Made by a program: the position numbers and the translations under genes. A stretch of DNA of 8,965 nt from Oribacterium sp. UBA4274 (GTDB lineage: Bacteria; Bacillota; Clostridia; Lachnospirales; Lachnospiraceae): positions 1 through 8,965 of the forward strand of contig DGVW01000073.1 in NCBI GenBank assembly GCA_002396005.1, in the 5' to 3' direction. Positions 1 through 6,236 of the stretch are shown in pieces. How positions within the stretch are numbered: the first letter of the stretch is position 1; the number at the start of each line of letters is the position of its first letter. The notes below the pieces were generated by a model. That model did no database searches, had not been told where the DNA came from, and was given only the letters and a program-made list of their open reading frames with translations.

Positions 1-1892
1 AAAATTCAGCGATGTTTTTGAACAAAACTCCATTTGATTACGAGAAGCTTTATGAACCCGGACAAAAACGCACTCCTAAAGGCACTATGACTACTCTTGA
101 GGCGGCTGAAATTGCAGCTCCGGAGAGTTGGAACTACACGGTACCATTTTCAAATGACATCGGATACACATATGCATCTGCCTATGATTACTACCTCGTA
201 AGAGGCTTTGCAGTCGTTGAAGCCGGCGGTATCGGAACCTATGGTTCAGAAGGATTTGAGCTCTGTGGCTTTGACCTTGAAAGAGATGCACATAAATGTG
301 TTGTAGAATGGCTGACAGGCGACAGAACAGCATATACAGATCCGTACAACGACATTACCATCAAGGCAGACTGGTCCAATGGCAATGTAGCCATGACAGG
401 CTGCTCATACGGCGGTACTCTTCCATTTGAGGTAGCCACTTCCGGAGTCAAAGGTTTAAAGACCATCATTCCATTTGCCGGTATAGCTTCCTGGTACGAC
501 TACACCAATTTCCAGGGCGTTCCAAGGTCAAATGATGCAGCCTATGCATACTCACTTGCAAACTACAACAGCGGCGCAGCATTCCTGGATGATCAATGGA
601 CTGTAGTAAACGATGACTACGCATCCTTCCTGTGGCAGTTATCCGAGGATCAGCGTGCCTCAAACGGAGACTATGATGATATCTGGGAAAAGATGGATTA
701 TACTCTTGATCCATCAAAGATAAACTGCTCAGCTCTCATAGTGCATGGTCTCAATGATTTTAATGTTACTACCAAGCAGTCCGACCTCATGGCCAGAGCC
801 TTTGAAAGTGCAGGACAGCCATATAAGCTCGTGCTTCATCAAAACGGTCACTCCACACTTGACGGAATGGTCATAAATGATACTCTCTGGCAGGATATCA
901 TGAATAAATGGCTCTCTCACTACCTCTATGATATCGATAACGACATAGAAAGTCTTCCTCAGGTATCTGTGCAGAGCAATATTGACGGTTCCTACAGAAC
1001 CTATGATACATGGGATGATTTCAAGTATCATACATTTGACTTTGACAAGAAAGTCAATCCGGACAACTTCTCTCATGTAGACACTACAGCTATAGGATCG
1101 ACATTTACCAAGTACTATCAAGGAACAGATGAATTTGGCAGAGAGAATGTAAGAGACAACTACTATCTGTCATTACCGGACAGCGTACATGCGAAATATG
1201 TTTATGAAGTACCTGATAACTATACCTTCACAGGTGTTCCTGAGGTGCATCTCAAGCTGTCAACCAAGGATGTCGATAAGGACGGACTGGTTGTTTCCGC
1301 TATGCTTCTGGATACTATAGATGAGGAAACAAGCTTCAAGGCATATATGACCAAACACAGACTTAATGACACTCTTCCGACAAAGACATTTGCAGCTGTT
1401 GAAACCGGAGGCGGACTTCCATACACTAAGGTTCAGGAGTATGTAAAGAGCAACACAACAGCAAAGCTCATCACCTTCGGATATACTGATCTCAAGAATC
1501 CGGGCGGTGGATATGAAGGCAAGGATTACAGAAGAAGAACTGAAGAAATGAACGCAGGCGAATACTATGACTACACTATCTATCTCATGCCTACATCCTA
1601 TACTTTTGAACCTGGGCACAAAGCCGTGCTGGTAATCACCGGATGGGATCCATACAATGACTTCCTTGATGAGGACTACGCAAATGGTTTGGTAACGGAC
1701 TCTGTGGATTCACAGTTTACTTATGCTTTCAATATAGATAACGAATCTTTGGAGATGAGATTCCCGGTTATAGCGGGATCTCCGGAAGATGTAGCAACCA
1801 AGAGTGAGCTTGAAAGAGAAGATATTGTTGCAACTGAAAGTGATTTAAAGAAAAAAGATTTTATGGCGACTGAAAGCGAAGTAAAGAAATAA
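1..1892 (+). CDS. pepX: Xaa-Pro dipeptidyl-peptidase, S15 family (PepX-like), 5' end outside window
   Basis: Serine exopeptidase expected to release X-Pro dipeptides from the N-terminus of proline-rich peptides. The frame is open to the left edge, and the first ATG (base 12) has no ribosome binding site, so the true start lies outside. Residues are counted from that ATG. The nucleophile motif GCSYGG gives Ser132, HGLND gives Asp249 and NGH gives His280. The Ser-Asp and Asp-His spacings (117 and 31) are close to those of lactococcal PepX (about 120 and 30). Segments around residues 74-81 (GIGTYGSE) and 118-132 (KADWSNG...GCS) are family hallmarks. Residues about 335-590 are the beta-rich C-terminal domain of PepX/CocE hydrolases. 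By comparison with about 760-residue PepX, some 200 N-terminal residues are missing, so a signal peptide cannot be judged. The last 33 residues form an unusual repeat tail. A broader CocE/NonD hydrolase specificity remains possible. Confidence 0.88.
   Translation, partial: NSAMFLNKTPFDYEKLYEPGQKRTPKGTMTTLEAAEIAAPESWNYTVPFSNDIGYTYASAYDYYLVRGFAVVEAGGIGTYGSEGFELCGFDLERDAHKCVVEWLTGDRTAYTDPYNDITIKADWSNGNVAMTGCSYGGTLPFEVATSGVKGLKTIIPFAGIASWYDYTNFQGVPRSNDAAYAYSLANYNSGAAFLDDQWTVVNDDYASFLWQLSEDQRASNGDYDDIWEKMDYTLDPSKINCSALIVHGLNDFNVTTKQSDLMARAFESAGQPYKLVLHQNGHSTLDGMVINDTLWQDIMNKWLSHYLYDIDNDIESLPQVSVQSNIDGSYRTYDTWDDFKYHTFDFDKKVNPDNFSHVDTTAIGSTFTKYYQGTDEFGRENVRDNYYLSLPDSVHAKYVYEVPDNYTFTGVPEVHLKLSTKDVDKDGLVVSAMLLDTIDEETSFKAYMTKHRLNDTLPTKTFAAVETGGGLPYTKVQEYVKSNTTAKLITFGYTDLKNPGGGYEGKDYRRRTEEMNAGEYYDYTIYLMPTSYTFEPGHKAVLVITGWDPYNDFLDEDYANGLVTDSVDSQFTYAFNIDNESLEMRFPVIAGSPEDVATKSELEREDIVATESDLKKKDFMATESEVKK
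1791..1889 (+). repeat. Three 12-residue repeats at the PepX C-terminus
   Basis: Residues 594-626 read as two full units and one shortened unit: VATKSELEREDI, VATESDLKKKDF and MATESEVKK, starting at bases 1791, 1827 and 1863. The 36-bp period is exact. The shared pattern is [VM]-A-T-x-S-[ED]-[LV]-[KE]-[KR], followed in the full units by [EK]-D-[IF]. The units are highly charged and end at the stop codon. The DNA has diverged more than the protein pattern, which suggests that the pattern is conserved. The family does not normally carry this tail as far as I know. The function is unknown; a helical or coiled extension is possible. Confidence 0.8.
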
Positions 1893-1923
1893 ACTATTCT
1901 TTGACTCATAATTCTCATAAAAT

Positions 1924-1961
1924 ACACCGAGGAGACAGCATAAATTGCTGCCCCTCGGTGT
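1924..1961. terminator. Bidirectional intrinsic terminator between converging genes
   Basis: Outer arms ACACCGAGG (1924-1932) and CCTCGGTGT (1953-1961) pair over 9 bp, and inner CAGC (1936-1939) pairs with GCTG (1947-1950). On the + strand a T-rich run (TTCTTGTGT) follows, and on the - strand ATTTTATG follows. Its place between the two stop codons suits termination of both transcripts. Confidence 0.8.
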
Positions 1962-1979
1962 TCTTGTGTACAGATGATC

Positions 1980-2264
1980 TCATAGATTTAAGTCTAAGCC
2001 ATTGACTCTCAATACTATCAATAATATAACCTGCAAGGACATTATCGCCGGAATACCATATCTAAAATACCAATGTCTGGTTTTATGATGAAAAAAATGC
2101 ATTCCCAGAAAAGCTCCGACACTGCCTCCGATCACGGCTGCCAAAAGGAGATCTTTCTCTCTTATCCTCCATTTCCCTTTACGGGCCTTCTCCTTGTCGA
2201 GGCCGTAGAGTAGAAAAGCGATTATATTTACAACTATCAAATATTGAATGGATATATTGGTCAT
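1980..2264 (-). CDS. DUF1294 family small membrane protein
   Basis: A 94-residue integral membrane protein of unknown biochemical function. Three hydrophobic segments lie at about residues 5-21, 40-58 and 70-88. The family signature is visible as the stretch GLDKEKARKGKWRIREK (residues 21-37), followed by the Gly-rich second helix with GGSVGAFLGMHFF and the HKTRHWYFRYGIP segment. This matches DUF1294, which also occurs elsewhere fused to a cold-shock domain; no such domain is present here. The start lies 9 nt after the pepT stop. The only ribosome binding site is a weak AAGAAG inside the pepT 3' end, so translation is probably coupled to pepT. It is the last gene of the inferred metA-pepT operon and ends just before the shared terminator. 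Confidence 0.85.
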   Translation of the reverse strand: MTNISIQYLIVVNIIAFLLYGLDKEKARKGKWRIREKDLLLAAVIGGSVGAFLGMHFFHHKTRHWYFRYGIPAIMSLQVILLIVLRVNGLDLNL

Positions 2265-2273
2265 TATTGTTTT

Positions 2274-3524
2274 TTATTTCTTCTTTCCAACCATGTCTGT
2301 TGCAATATTCAGAAGCACCTCTACCATCTTTCTCATGGAGTCAATATTGAGATACTCATATATGCCATGGTAGTTCTCTCCGCCTGTTGAAAGGTTTGGA
2401 CATGGCAGACCCTTAAAGCTAAGCTGTGCTCCGTCAGTGCCGCCGCGGATAGGCTTCGTTACAGGCTCAACTCCGGCCTTTCTGAATGCTTCTTCTGCGG
2501 CGCTGATGAGATACATGTTGTCCGGCTCGATCTTCTCACGCATGTTATAATACTGATCCTTAAGAACAACCTCTACATGAGCTGCAGTATCCTTGTACTT
2601 TTCATTCAGCTTATCAGCAACACTCTGGAATACTTTCTTCTTCTCCTCAAACTTCTCCTTATCATGATCTCTGATGATATAACTCATCTTTGTCAGAGCC
2701 TCATCACCCTCGATACCTGTAAGATGGAAGAAACCTTCGTAACCCTCTGTAGTAGCCGGGCGCTGATCCTCAGGGAGTAAAGCATTGAACTCCATGGCAA
2801 CGAGAGCAGCATTGATCATCTTGCCCTTTGCATCACCCGGGTGAACATTAACACCTGTGATCTCTACTTTGCCGGATGCAGCATTGAAATTCTCATACTC
2901 AATCTCACCAAGAGTACCGCCATCAACTGTATAGGCAACATCTGCGCCAAAATCAGCGACATCAAAGAAATCAGGACCTTCGCCGATTTCTTCATCCGGT
3001 GTGAAACCAATCTCTATCTCACCATGCTTTACTTCAGGGTGAGCCATGAGATACTCAGCCATAGCCATGATTGCCGCATCACCTGCCTTATCATCAGCTC
3101 CTAGAAGAGTAGTTCCATCAGTCACCAAAAGGTTTGCGCCGATCATTGTGTTGAGCTTTGGAAATGTCTTTGGCGAGAGAACTATATTCTTCTCCTCGTT
3201 TAAAACAATATCCCCGCCCTGATAATTCTTGATCTCACGTGGGTTAACACCTGCATCGCTGGCAGATGGTGATGTATCCATATGCGCGATAAATCCAAGC
3301 TTAGGTGTAACTGCATCCTCCTCAGGGCTAAGGTTGGACGGAATACGTCCAAATACATAACAGTACTTGCTGAGACGAACATCCTGAACTCCCAGCTCCT
3401 TAAGCTGCTTCTCAAGAATTCTTGCAAGATCAAACTGCTTTTCTGTTGATGGATGTGTTCCTGTTGTCTCGCTTGACTGTGTGTCTATTTTTGCATATTC
3501 GATAAATCTTTCTAAAACGTCCAT
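2274..3524 (-). CDS. pepT: Peptidase T (tripeptide aminopeptidase, M20B)
   Basis: A cytoplasmic di-zinc aminopeptidase that removes the N-terminal residue from tripeptides. It has 416 residues, full length for the family. The metal and catalytic residues expected from Salmonella PepT are all visible: AHMDTS gives His81 and Asp83, LLGADDKAG gives Asp144, TPDEEIGEG gives catalytic Glu178 and zinc ligand Glu179, YTVDGG gives Asp201, and GGENYHG gives His386. The RGGTDGAQLSF motif (360-370) is also typical. Residues of about 215-320 form the inserted dimerisation or lid domain. GGAG at 3530-3533 lies 5 nt before the ATG and supports the start. The gene lies 14 nt downstream of metA and 9 nt upstream of the DUF1294 gene, so all three are probably cotranscribed. 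No separate promoter is evident. Confidence 0.96.
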   Translation of the reverse strand: MDVLERFIEYAKIDTQSSETTGTHPSTEKQFDLARILEKQLKELGVQDVRLSKYCYVFGRIPSNLSPEEDAVTPKLGFIAHMDTSPSASDAGVNPREIKNYQGGDIVLNEEKNIVLSPKTFPKLNTMIGANLLVTDGTTLLGADDKAGDAAIMAMAEYLMAHPEVKHGEIEIGFTPDEEIGEGPDFFDVADFGADVAYTVDGGTLGEIEYENFNAASGKVEITGVNVHPGDAKGKMINAALVAMEFNALLPEDQRPATTEGYEGFFHLTGIEGDEALTKMSYIIRDHDKEKFEEKKKVFQSVADKLNEKYKDTAAHVEVVLKDQYYNMREKIEPDNMYLISAAEEAFRKAGVEPVTKPIRGGTDGAQLSFKGLPCPNLSTGGENYHGIYEYLNIDSMRKMVEVLLNIATDMVGKKK

Positions 3525-3538
3525 AATAACTCCATTGT

Positions 3539-4540
3539 TTAGTTTTTCTTATATGTAAGAGTTGTATCTCTCTCCTGGTAATGATCTCCGCCCTCCACAT
3601 AACTGTCATACTGTACCGGCTTCAGGTCATGAAGATCGTAAGGTGTCTCCTGATATACGAAGTTAAGCCAGTTTGTATAGGTACAGTTAGAAGTTGATCT
3701 CCAACTGAGAACAGGTTCCTTTTCAGGATCATCATCCTCATAGTAATTTACAGGAATGTCTGGATTCAAGCCTTTGGCTGTATCTCTCTTATACTCCTTG
3801 TCAAGATCATACTTGTCGTACTCAGAGTGTCCTGTTATGAAGATCTGTCTGCTGGAACAGGCAAGAATCATATATGATCCTCCCTCATCCGGGTCAACGG
3901 ACTCTGCAACCACATAAAGCTCAGGATTATTACGTACAGCCTCTTCATCGATTCCTGTATATCTCGAAATCGGAACATAGAAGTAGTCATCCATACCTCT
4001 CATGATCATCTTCTTGCGATGCAGAATCTTCTGTCTGTATATACCTGACAGCTTCTTAGGCAGCATCACCTTCCTGATACCATAATGATAGTAAAGTCCA
4101 GCCTGAGCCCCCCAACATATATGGAATGTTGAGAACACATGAGTTTCCGACCACTTCATGATCTCTGTAAGCTCCTGCCAGTACTCAACCTCCTCAAATG
4201 CCATCTTCTCTACAGGTGCGCCTGTGATGATGAGACCATCAAAACGCTCATTTTCTATCTGATCCAATGTCACATAGAATTTGTTGAGATGCGATGCATC
4301 TGTATGCCTGGATTCATGAGTAGCCACTTTCATAAAAGTAATCTCAGTCTGAATAGGAAAATTGGACAAAACTCTCAGGATATCAAGCTCCGTATCCTCC
4401 TTAAGGGGCATAAGATTGAGAATACATATACGCAACGGTCGGATCTCCTGAGACCTCGCTCTCTGCTCATCCATAACGAAAATGTTTTCCGTTTCCAATA
4501 TATGTTTCGCTGGTAAATCATTCTGAACTTTAATAGGCAT
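3539..4540 (-). CDS. metA: Homoserine O-acyltransferase MetA, probably acetyl-CoA using
   Basis: Transfers an acyl group to the hydroxyl of homoserine, the committed step of methionine synthesis in the cytoplasm. The start at 4540 (MPIKVQNDLPA) matches the family N-terminus and has GGGAGG at 4548-4553, 7 nt upstream. An in-frame ATG at 4642 would only add translated leader. The protein has 333 residues. FHICWGAQAG gives the acyl-enzyme Cys142, and TGHSEYD gives His238 and Glu240 of the triad. The block LNLMP (41-45) and the RSTSNCTYTNWLNFVYQETPY region (281-301) are typical. Residue 111 in TGAPVEKM is Glu, as in the acetyl-CoA-using Bacillus cereus enzyme; the succinyl-CoA-using E. coli enzyme has Gly. 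I therefore infer homoserine O-acetyltransferase (EC 2.3.1.31) even though automatic annotation often says succinyltransferase. It is first in an operon with pepT and the DUF1294 gene. Confidence 0.95.
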   Translation of the reverse strand: MPIKVQNDLPAKHILETENIFVMDEQRARSQEIRPLRICILNLMPLKEDTELDILRVLSNFPIQTEITFMKVATHESRHTDASHLNKFYVTLDQIENERFDGLIITGAPVEKMAFEEVEYWQELTEIMKWSETHVFSTFHICWGAQAGLYYHYGIRKVMLPKKLSGIYRQKILHRKKMIMRGMDDYFYVPISRYTGIDEEAVRNNPELYVVAESVDPDEGGSYMILACSSRQIFITGHSEYDKYDLDKEYKRDTAKGLNPDIPVNYYEDDDPEKEPVLSWRSTSNCTYTNWLNFVYQETPYDLHDLKPVQYDSYVEGGDHYQERDTTLTYKKN

Positions 4541-4615
4541 GTGAACACCTCCCGGAATGAAGAAATATAGTCCCGGTCTATCGGGACATCCGCACCTCTT
4601 CGAAAAATACAGACA
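4541..4615 (-). promoter_or_regulatory. metA 5' leader with stem-loop and ribosome binding site
   Basis: From an inferred transcription start near 4615, the leader is about 75 nt. It contains a 6-bp stem, GUCCCG (4587-4582) with CGGGAC (4575-4570), closing the 6-nt loop AUAGAC. The ribosome binding site CCGGGAGG (4555-4548) contains CGGGA, which could pair with UCCCG of the 5' arm instead. The loop can also pair with GUCUGU (4614-4609), counting one G-U pair. No SAM-I core motif is present. Translational control is a possibility, not shown. Confidence 0.45.
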
Positions 4616-4621
4616 TTTACT

Positions 4622-4649
4622 AGTATACAATAAAATTAACAATATTGAA
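4622..4649 (-). promoter_or_regulatory. Possible sigma-A promoter of the metA operon
   Basis: On the - strand, TATACT (4627-4622) is a good -10 box, with TTCAAT (4649-4644) as a poor -35 box 16 bp upstream. The region is AT-rich. Transcription would begin near 4615. The weak -35 box suggests either low activity or help from an activator. Confidence 0.4.
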
Positions 4650-4673
4650 CCATTTATTTAAGGCATTTAGATA

Positions 4674-4695
4674 TTACTCAATAGTTACTCAGTAG
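4674..4695. repeat. 11-bp tandem repeat upstream of the metA promoter
   Basis: TTACTCAATAG (4674-4684) is followed directly by TTACTCAGTAG (4685-4695), with one mismatch. A degenerate third unit starts with TTAATTCAAG at 4696. The period is about one helical turn, and the repeat lies 25 bp upstream of the proposed metA -35 box. A regulator site is possible but unproven. Confidence 0.5.
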
Positions 4696-4750
4696 TTAAT
4701 TCAAGCTGTATTTTAGCCAAACACCTTACTGCGTTTTTACCTTATGTATA

Positions 4751-4843
4751 TATTTTTTCAGATAAACATTTATAAATTTCGGGCTTATGCCGATGATAAG
4801 TACATGGGTAACCCGTGCGGCAATAAGTATTTTTCAGATAACA
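4751..4843. repeat. Near-identical direct repeats flanking a palindromic segment
   Basis: TATTTTTTCAGATAAACA (4751-4768) and TATTTTTCAGATAACA (4828-4843) differ only by two single-base length changes. They bracket the inverted repeat at 4784-4827. The right copy abuts the metK -35 box, leaving a single base before TTGACA. No open frame of interest lies between them. Confidence 0.6.
4784..4827. repeat. Imperfect inverted repeat between metA and metK
   Basis: CTTATGCCG (4784-4792) pairs with CGGCAATAAG (4818-4827) with one bulged A. Inside it, CATGGG (4803-4808) pairs with CCCGTG (4812-4817) around a TAA loop. On the + strand TATTTTTC follows directly, which is terminator-like, yet no + strand gene lies upstream within the intergenic region. 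It could be an operator, a stop for stray transcription, or a relic. Confidence 0.5.
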
Positions 4844-4844
4844 G

Positions 4845-4873
4845 TTGACAAACCTTATTCTTATGCATACAAT
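4845..4873 (+). promoter_or_regulatory. metK promoter
   Basis: TTGACA (4845-4850) is a perfect -35 box, and TACAAT (4868-4873) is a one-mismatch -10 box, with the ideal 17-bp spacer. Transcription would start near 4880, about a dozen bases before the riboswitch begins. Confidence 0.9.
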
Positions 4874-4891
4874 ATGCCGTACAATTAAATA

Positions 4892-4996
4892 CTTATTCAG
4901 AGTCGGTGGAGCTACATAGGAGCTATGAAACCGCAGCAACCCCGGATAACCGGAAGGTGCTAACCTGAGCGAACTAATTTTGTTTCGAACAATAAG
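4892..4996 (+). promoter_or_regulatory. SAM-I (S-box) riboswitch controlling metK
   Basis: The core shows the expected order: P1 CTTATT (4892-4897) with AATAAG (4991-4996), then AGAG and GGTGGAG, P2 closed by AGCT pairs, CTATGAAACC, GCAACC, and AAGGTGCTAA (4954-4963). P3 has CCGG-ATAA-CCGG (4942-4953). The loop bases AGG (4918-4920) can pair with CCT (4964-4966), the family pseudoknot. Bound SAM should stabilise P1 and let the downstream terminator form, lowering metK expression. The antiterminator is visible: TCGAACAAT (4985-4993) is fully complementary to ATTGTTCGA (5021-5029) within the terminator. Confidence 0.97.
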
Positions 4997-5011
4997 AGGA
5001 TGCTTATTATG

Positions 5012-5040
5012 GCCGGTCGAATTGTTCGACGGGCTTTTTT
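5012..5040 (+). terminator. SAM-dependent terminator of the metK riboswitch
   Basis: The stem is GCC (5012-5014), a G-G mismatch, then GTCGAA (5016-5021), loop TTG, TTCGAC (5025-5030) and GGC (5032-5034). Six T residues follow (5035-5040). Its right half is shared with the antiterminator pairing, so the two folds exclude each other. Confidence 0.95.
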
Positions 5041-5096
5041 GTTTCTGTAAACCATCAGCATTTCTTTCTATGTTGGGGGTAAGTGAACAAATTAAT

Positions 5097-5155
5097 GGAG
5101 AGCTTATTCTCCTGTCAGATTTTCCACTTTTCGAAACACCAGGACGCAATGCGTC
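5097..5155 (+). promoter_or_regulatory. Two small hairpins in the metK leader after the terminator
   Basis: GGAGA (5097-5101) pairs with TCTCC (5108-5112), and GACGC (5143-5147) pairs with GCGTC (5151-5155) around AAT. The second ends 2 nt before the ribosome binding site AAAGGA (5158-5163). They may affect mRNA stability or ribosome access; no known motif is recognised. Confidence 0.4.
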
Positions 5156-5171
5156 AGAAAGGATTTTTTAT

Positions 5172-6230
5172 ATGTTATTTTCATCAGAGCAGGTATCAAA
5201 CGGACACCCTGATAAAATTTGCGATCAGATTTCAGATGCTATCGTAACAGACATTTTACAGCATGATAAGGCAGGCCGTATCGCTGCCGAAACAACCATC
5301 AAGGATTGGGAGGTTACTATCCTTGGTGAGGTTACAACTAACTATGAGCCTGACTATGATAAGTTAGTTCGTGATGTTTTAAAGAATATCGGACTTGAAG
5401 ATGTAGACAAGTACAACATTCGCATCCTCATCTCAAAGCAGTCACCTGATATCGCTATGGGTGTTGACAATGACGGTGCCGGAGATCAGGGTATGATGTT
5501 CGGTTATGCTACAAACGAGACAGAAGAACTTCTTCCTATTCCGTATGTTCTTTCAAACAGAGCACTCCTTAAGCTTCGCGAGTTCAACATTAAGGACGGC
5601 TTCAAGAAGCTTCGTCCGGATGCCAAGGCTCAGGTTTCCTTTGACTACGATACACACCGCATCGATACATTCCTTATCTCAACACAGCATGCAGAGGAGA
5701 CCTCTCTTGACGAGGTTCGTGAGATCGTTTCTGCAATCATGAAGGAAACAGCTGAGGAAATGGGTCTCAATACTGATTTCAGAGTACTTGTAAACCCTAC
5801 AGGTCGTTTCGTTATGGGTTCATCCTTCGCCGATTCCGGTCTTACAGGACGTAAGATCATCGCTGACACTTACGGCGGAGCTGCTCACCACGGCGGCGGA
5901 GCTTTCTCAGGTAAGGACCCAAGTAAGGTAGACCGTTCTGCAGCTTACATGGCACGTAAGATTGCAAGAGACATCGTTAAAGCAGGTAAGGCTGACCGTT
6001 GTGAGGTACAGCTTGCATACGCTATCGGTGTTGCGGAGCCTGTATCAGTTTATGTTGATTGCTTCGGCACAGAGAAGGAAGATCGCAACAAGATCTGGGA
6101 TGAGATCAAGCATCAGTATGACCTCACTCCAAAGGGCATCATCAATTCCCTCAAGCTCCGCGATGTTAACTATAACATCGTTTCAAGCTACGGTCACTTC
6201 GGAAAGCCTGAGCTTCCATGGGAGCAGTAA
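5172..6230 (+). CDS. metK: S-adenosylmethionine synthetase (methionine adenosyltransferase), compact form
   Basis: Makes S-adenosylmethionine from methionine and ATP in the cytoplasm. The ATG at 5172 begins MLFSSEQVSNGHPDK, the family N-terminus, and AAAGGA lies 8 nt upstream. The frame is open further upstream through the leader, but that part has no ribosome binding site. Visible motifs are GHPDKICDQ (11-19; His12, Asp14, Lys15), GAGDQGMMFGYATNET (102-117; Asp105), RPDAK (Lys152), LTGRK (Arg227, Lys228) and GGGAFSGKDPSKVDRSAAY (241-259; Lys248, Lys252, Asp254). All catalytic positions known from E. coli MetK are kept. At 352 residues it is about 30-45 shorter than usual (E. coli 384). Relative to E. 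coli, 11 residues are missing between Asp14 and Asp105, 4 in the middle and 15 after Asp254. Five of those 11 come from the active-site gating loop. It is controlled by the SAM riboswitch. Confidence 0.96.
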   Translation: MLFSSEQVSNGHPDKICDQISDAIVTDILQHDKAGRIAAETTIKDWEVTILGEVTTNYEPDYDKLVRDVLKNIGLEDVDKYNIRILISKQSPDIAMGVDNDGAGDQGMMFGYATNETEELLPIPYVLSNRALLKLREFNIKDGFKKLRPDAKAQVSFDYDTHRIDTFLISTQHAEETSLDEVREIVSAIMKETAEEMGLNTDFRVLVNPTGRFVMGSSFADSGLTGRKIIADTYGGAAHHGGGAFSGKDPSKVDRSAAYMARKIARDIVKAGKADRCEVQLAYAIGVAEPVSVYVDCFGTEKEDRNKIWDEIKHQYDLTPKGIINSLKLRDVNYNIVSSYGHFGKPELPWEQ

Positions 6231-6236
6231 TCTCCT

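Noticed and set aside
729..1121. Long antisense frames within pepX, pepT, tpiA and pgk
   Set aside because: They lie opposite well-supported genes and show no family motif or ribosome binding site; they are shadows of coding sequence.
4541..4642. 34-residue N-terminal extension of MetA from ATG 4642
   Set aside because: It overlaps the proposed promoter and leader hairpin, and MPIKVQNDLPA at 4540 has a strong ribosome binding site.
4751..4843. CRISPR-like array
   Set aside because: There are only two imperfect repeats with one spacer that is itself palindromic, and no cas genes are present.
4742..5149. 135-residue frame on the - strand across the metK leader
   Set aside because: It runs antisense through the promoter, riboswitch and terminator, has no protein-like composition, and is explained by these RNA elements.
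4980..5171. N-terminal extension of MetK from TTG 4980 or ATG 5070
   Set aside because: The extension translates the riboswitch terminator and leader, has no ribosome binding site, and does not resemble MetK. The ATG at 5172 has AAAGGA and the family N-terminus. The ATG at 5070 would give a near-normal length (386 residues), but only by coincidence.
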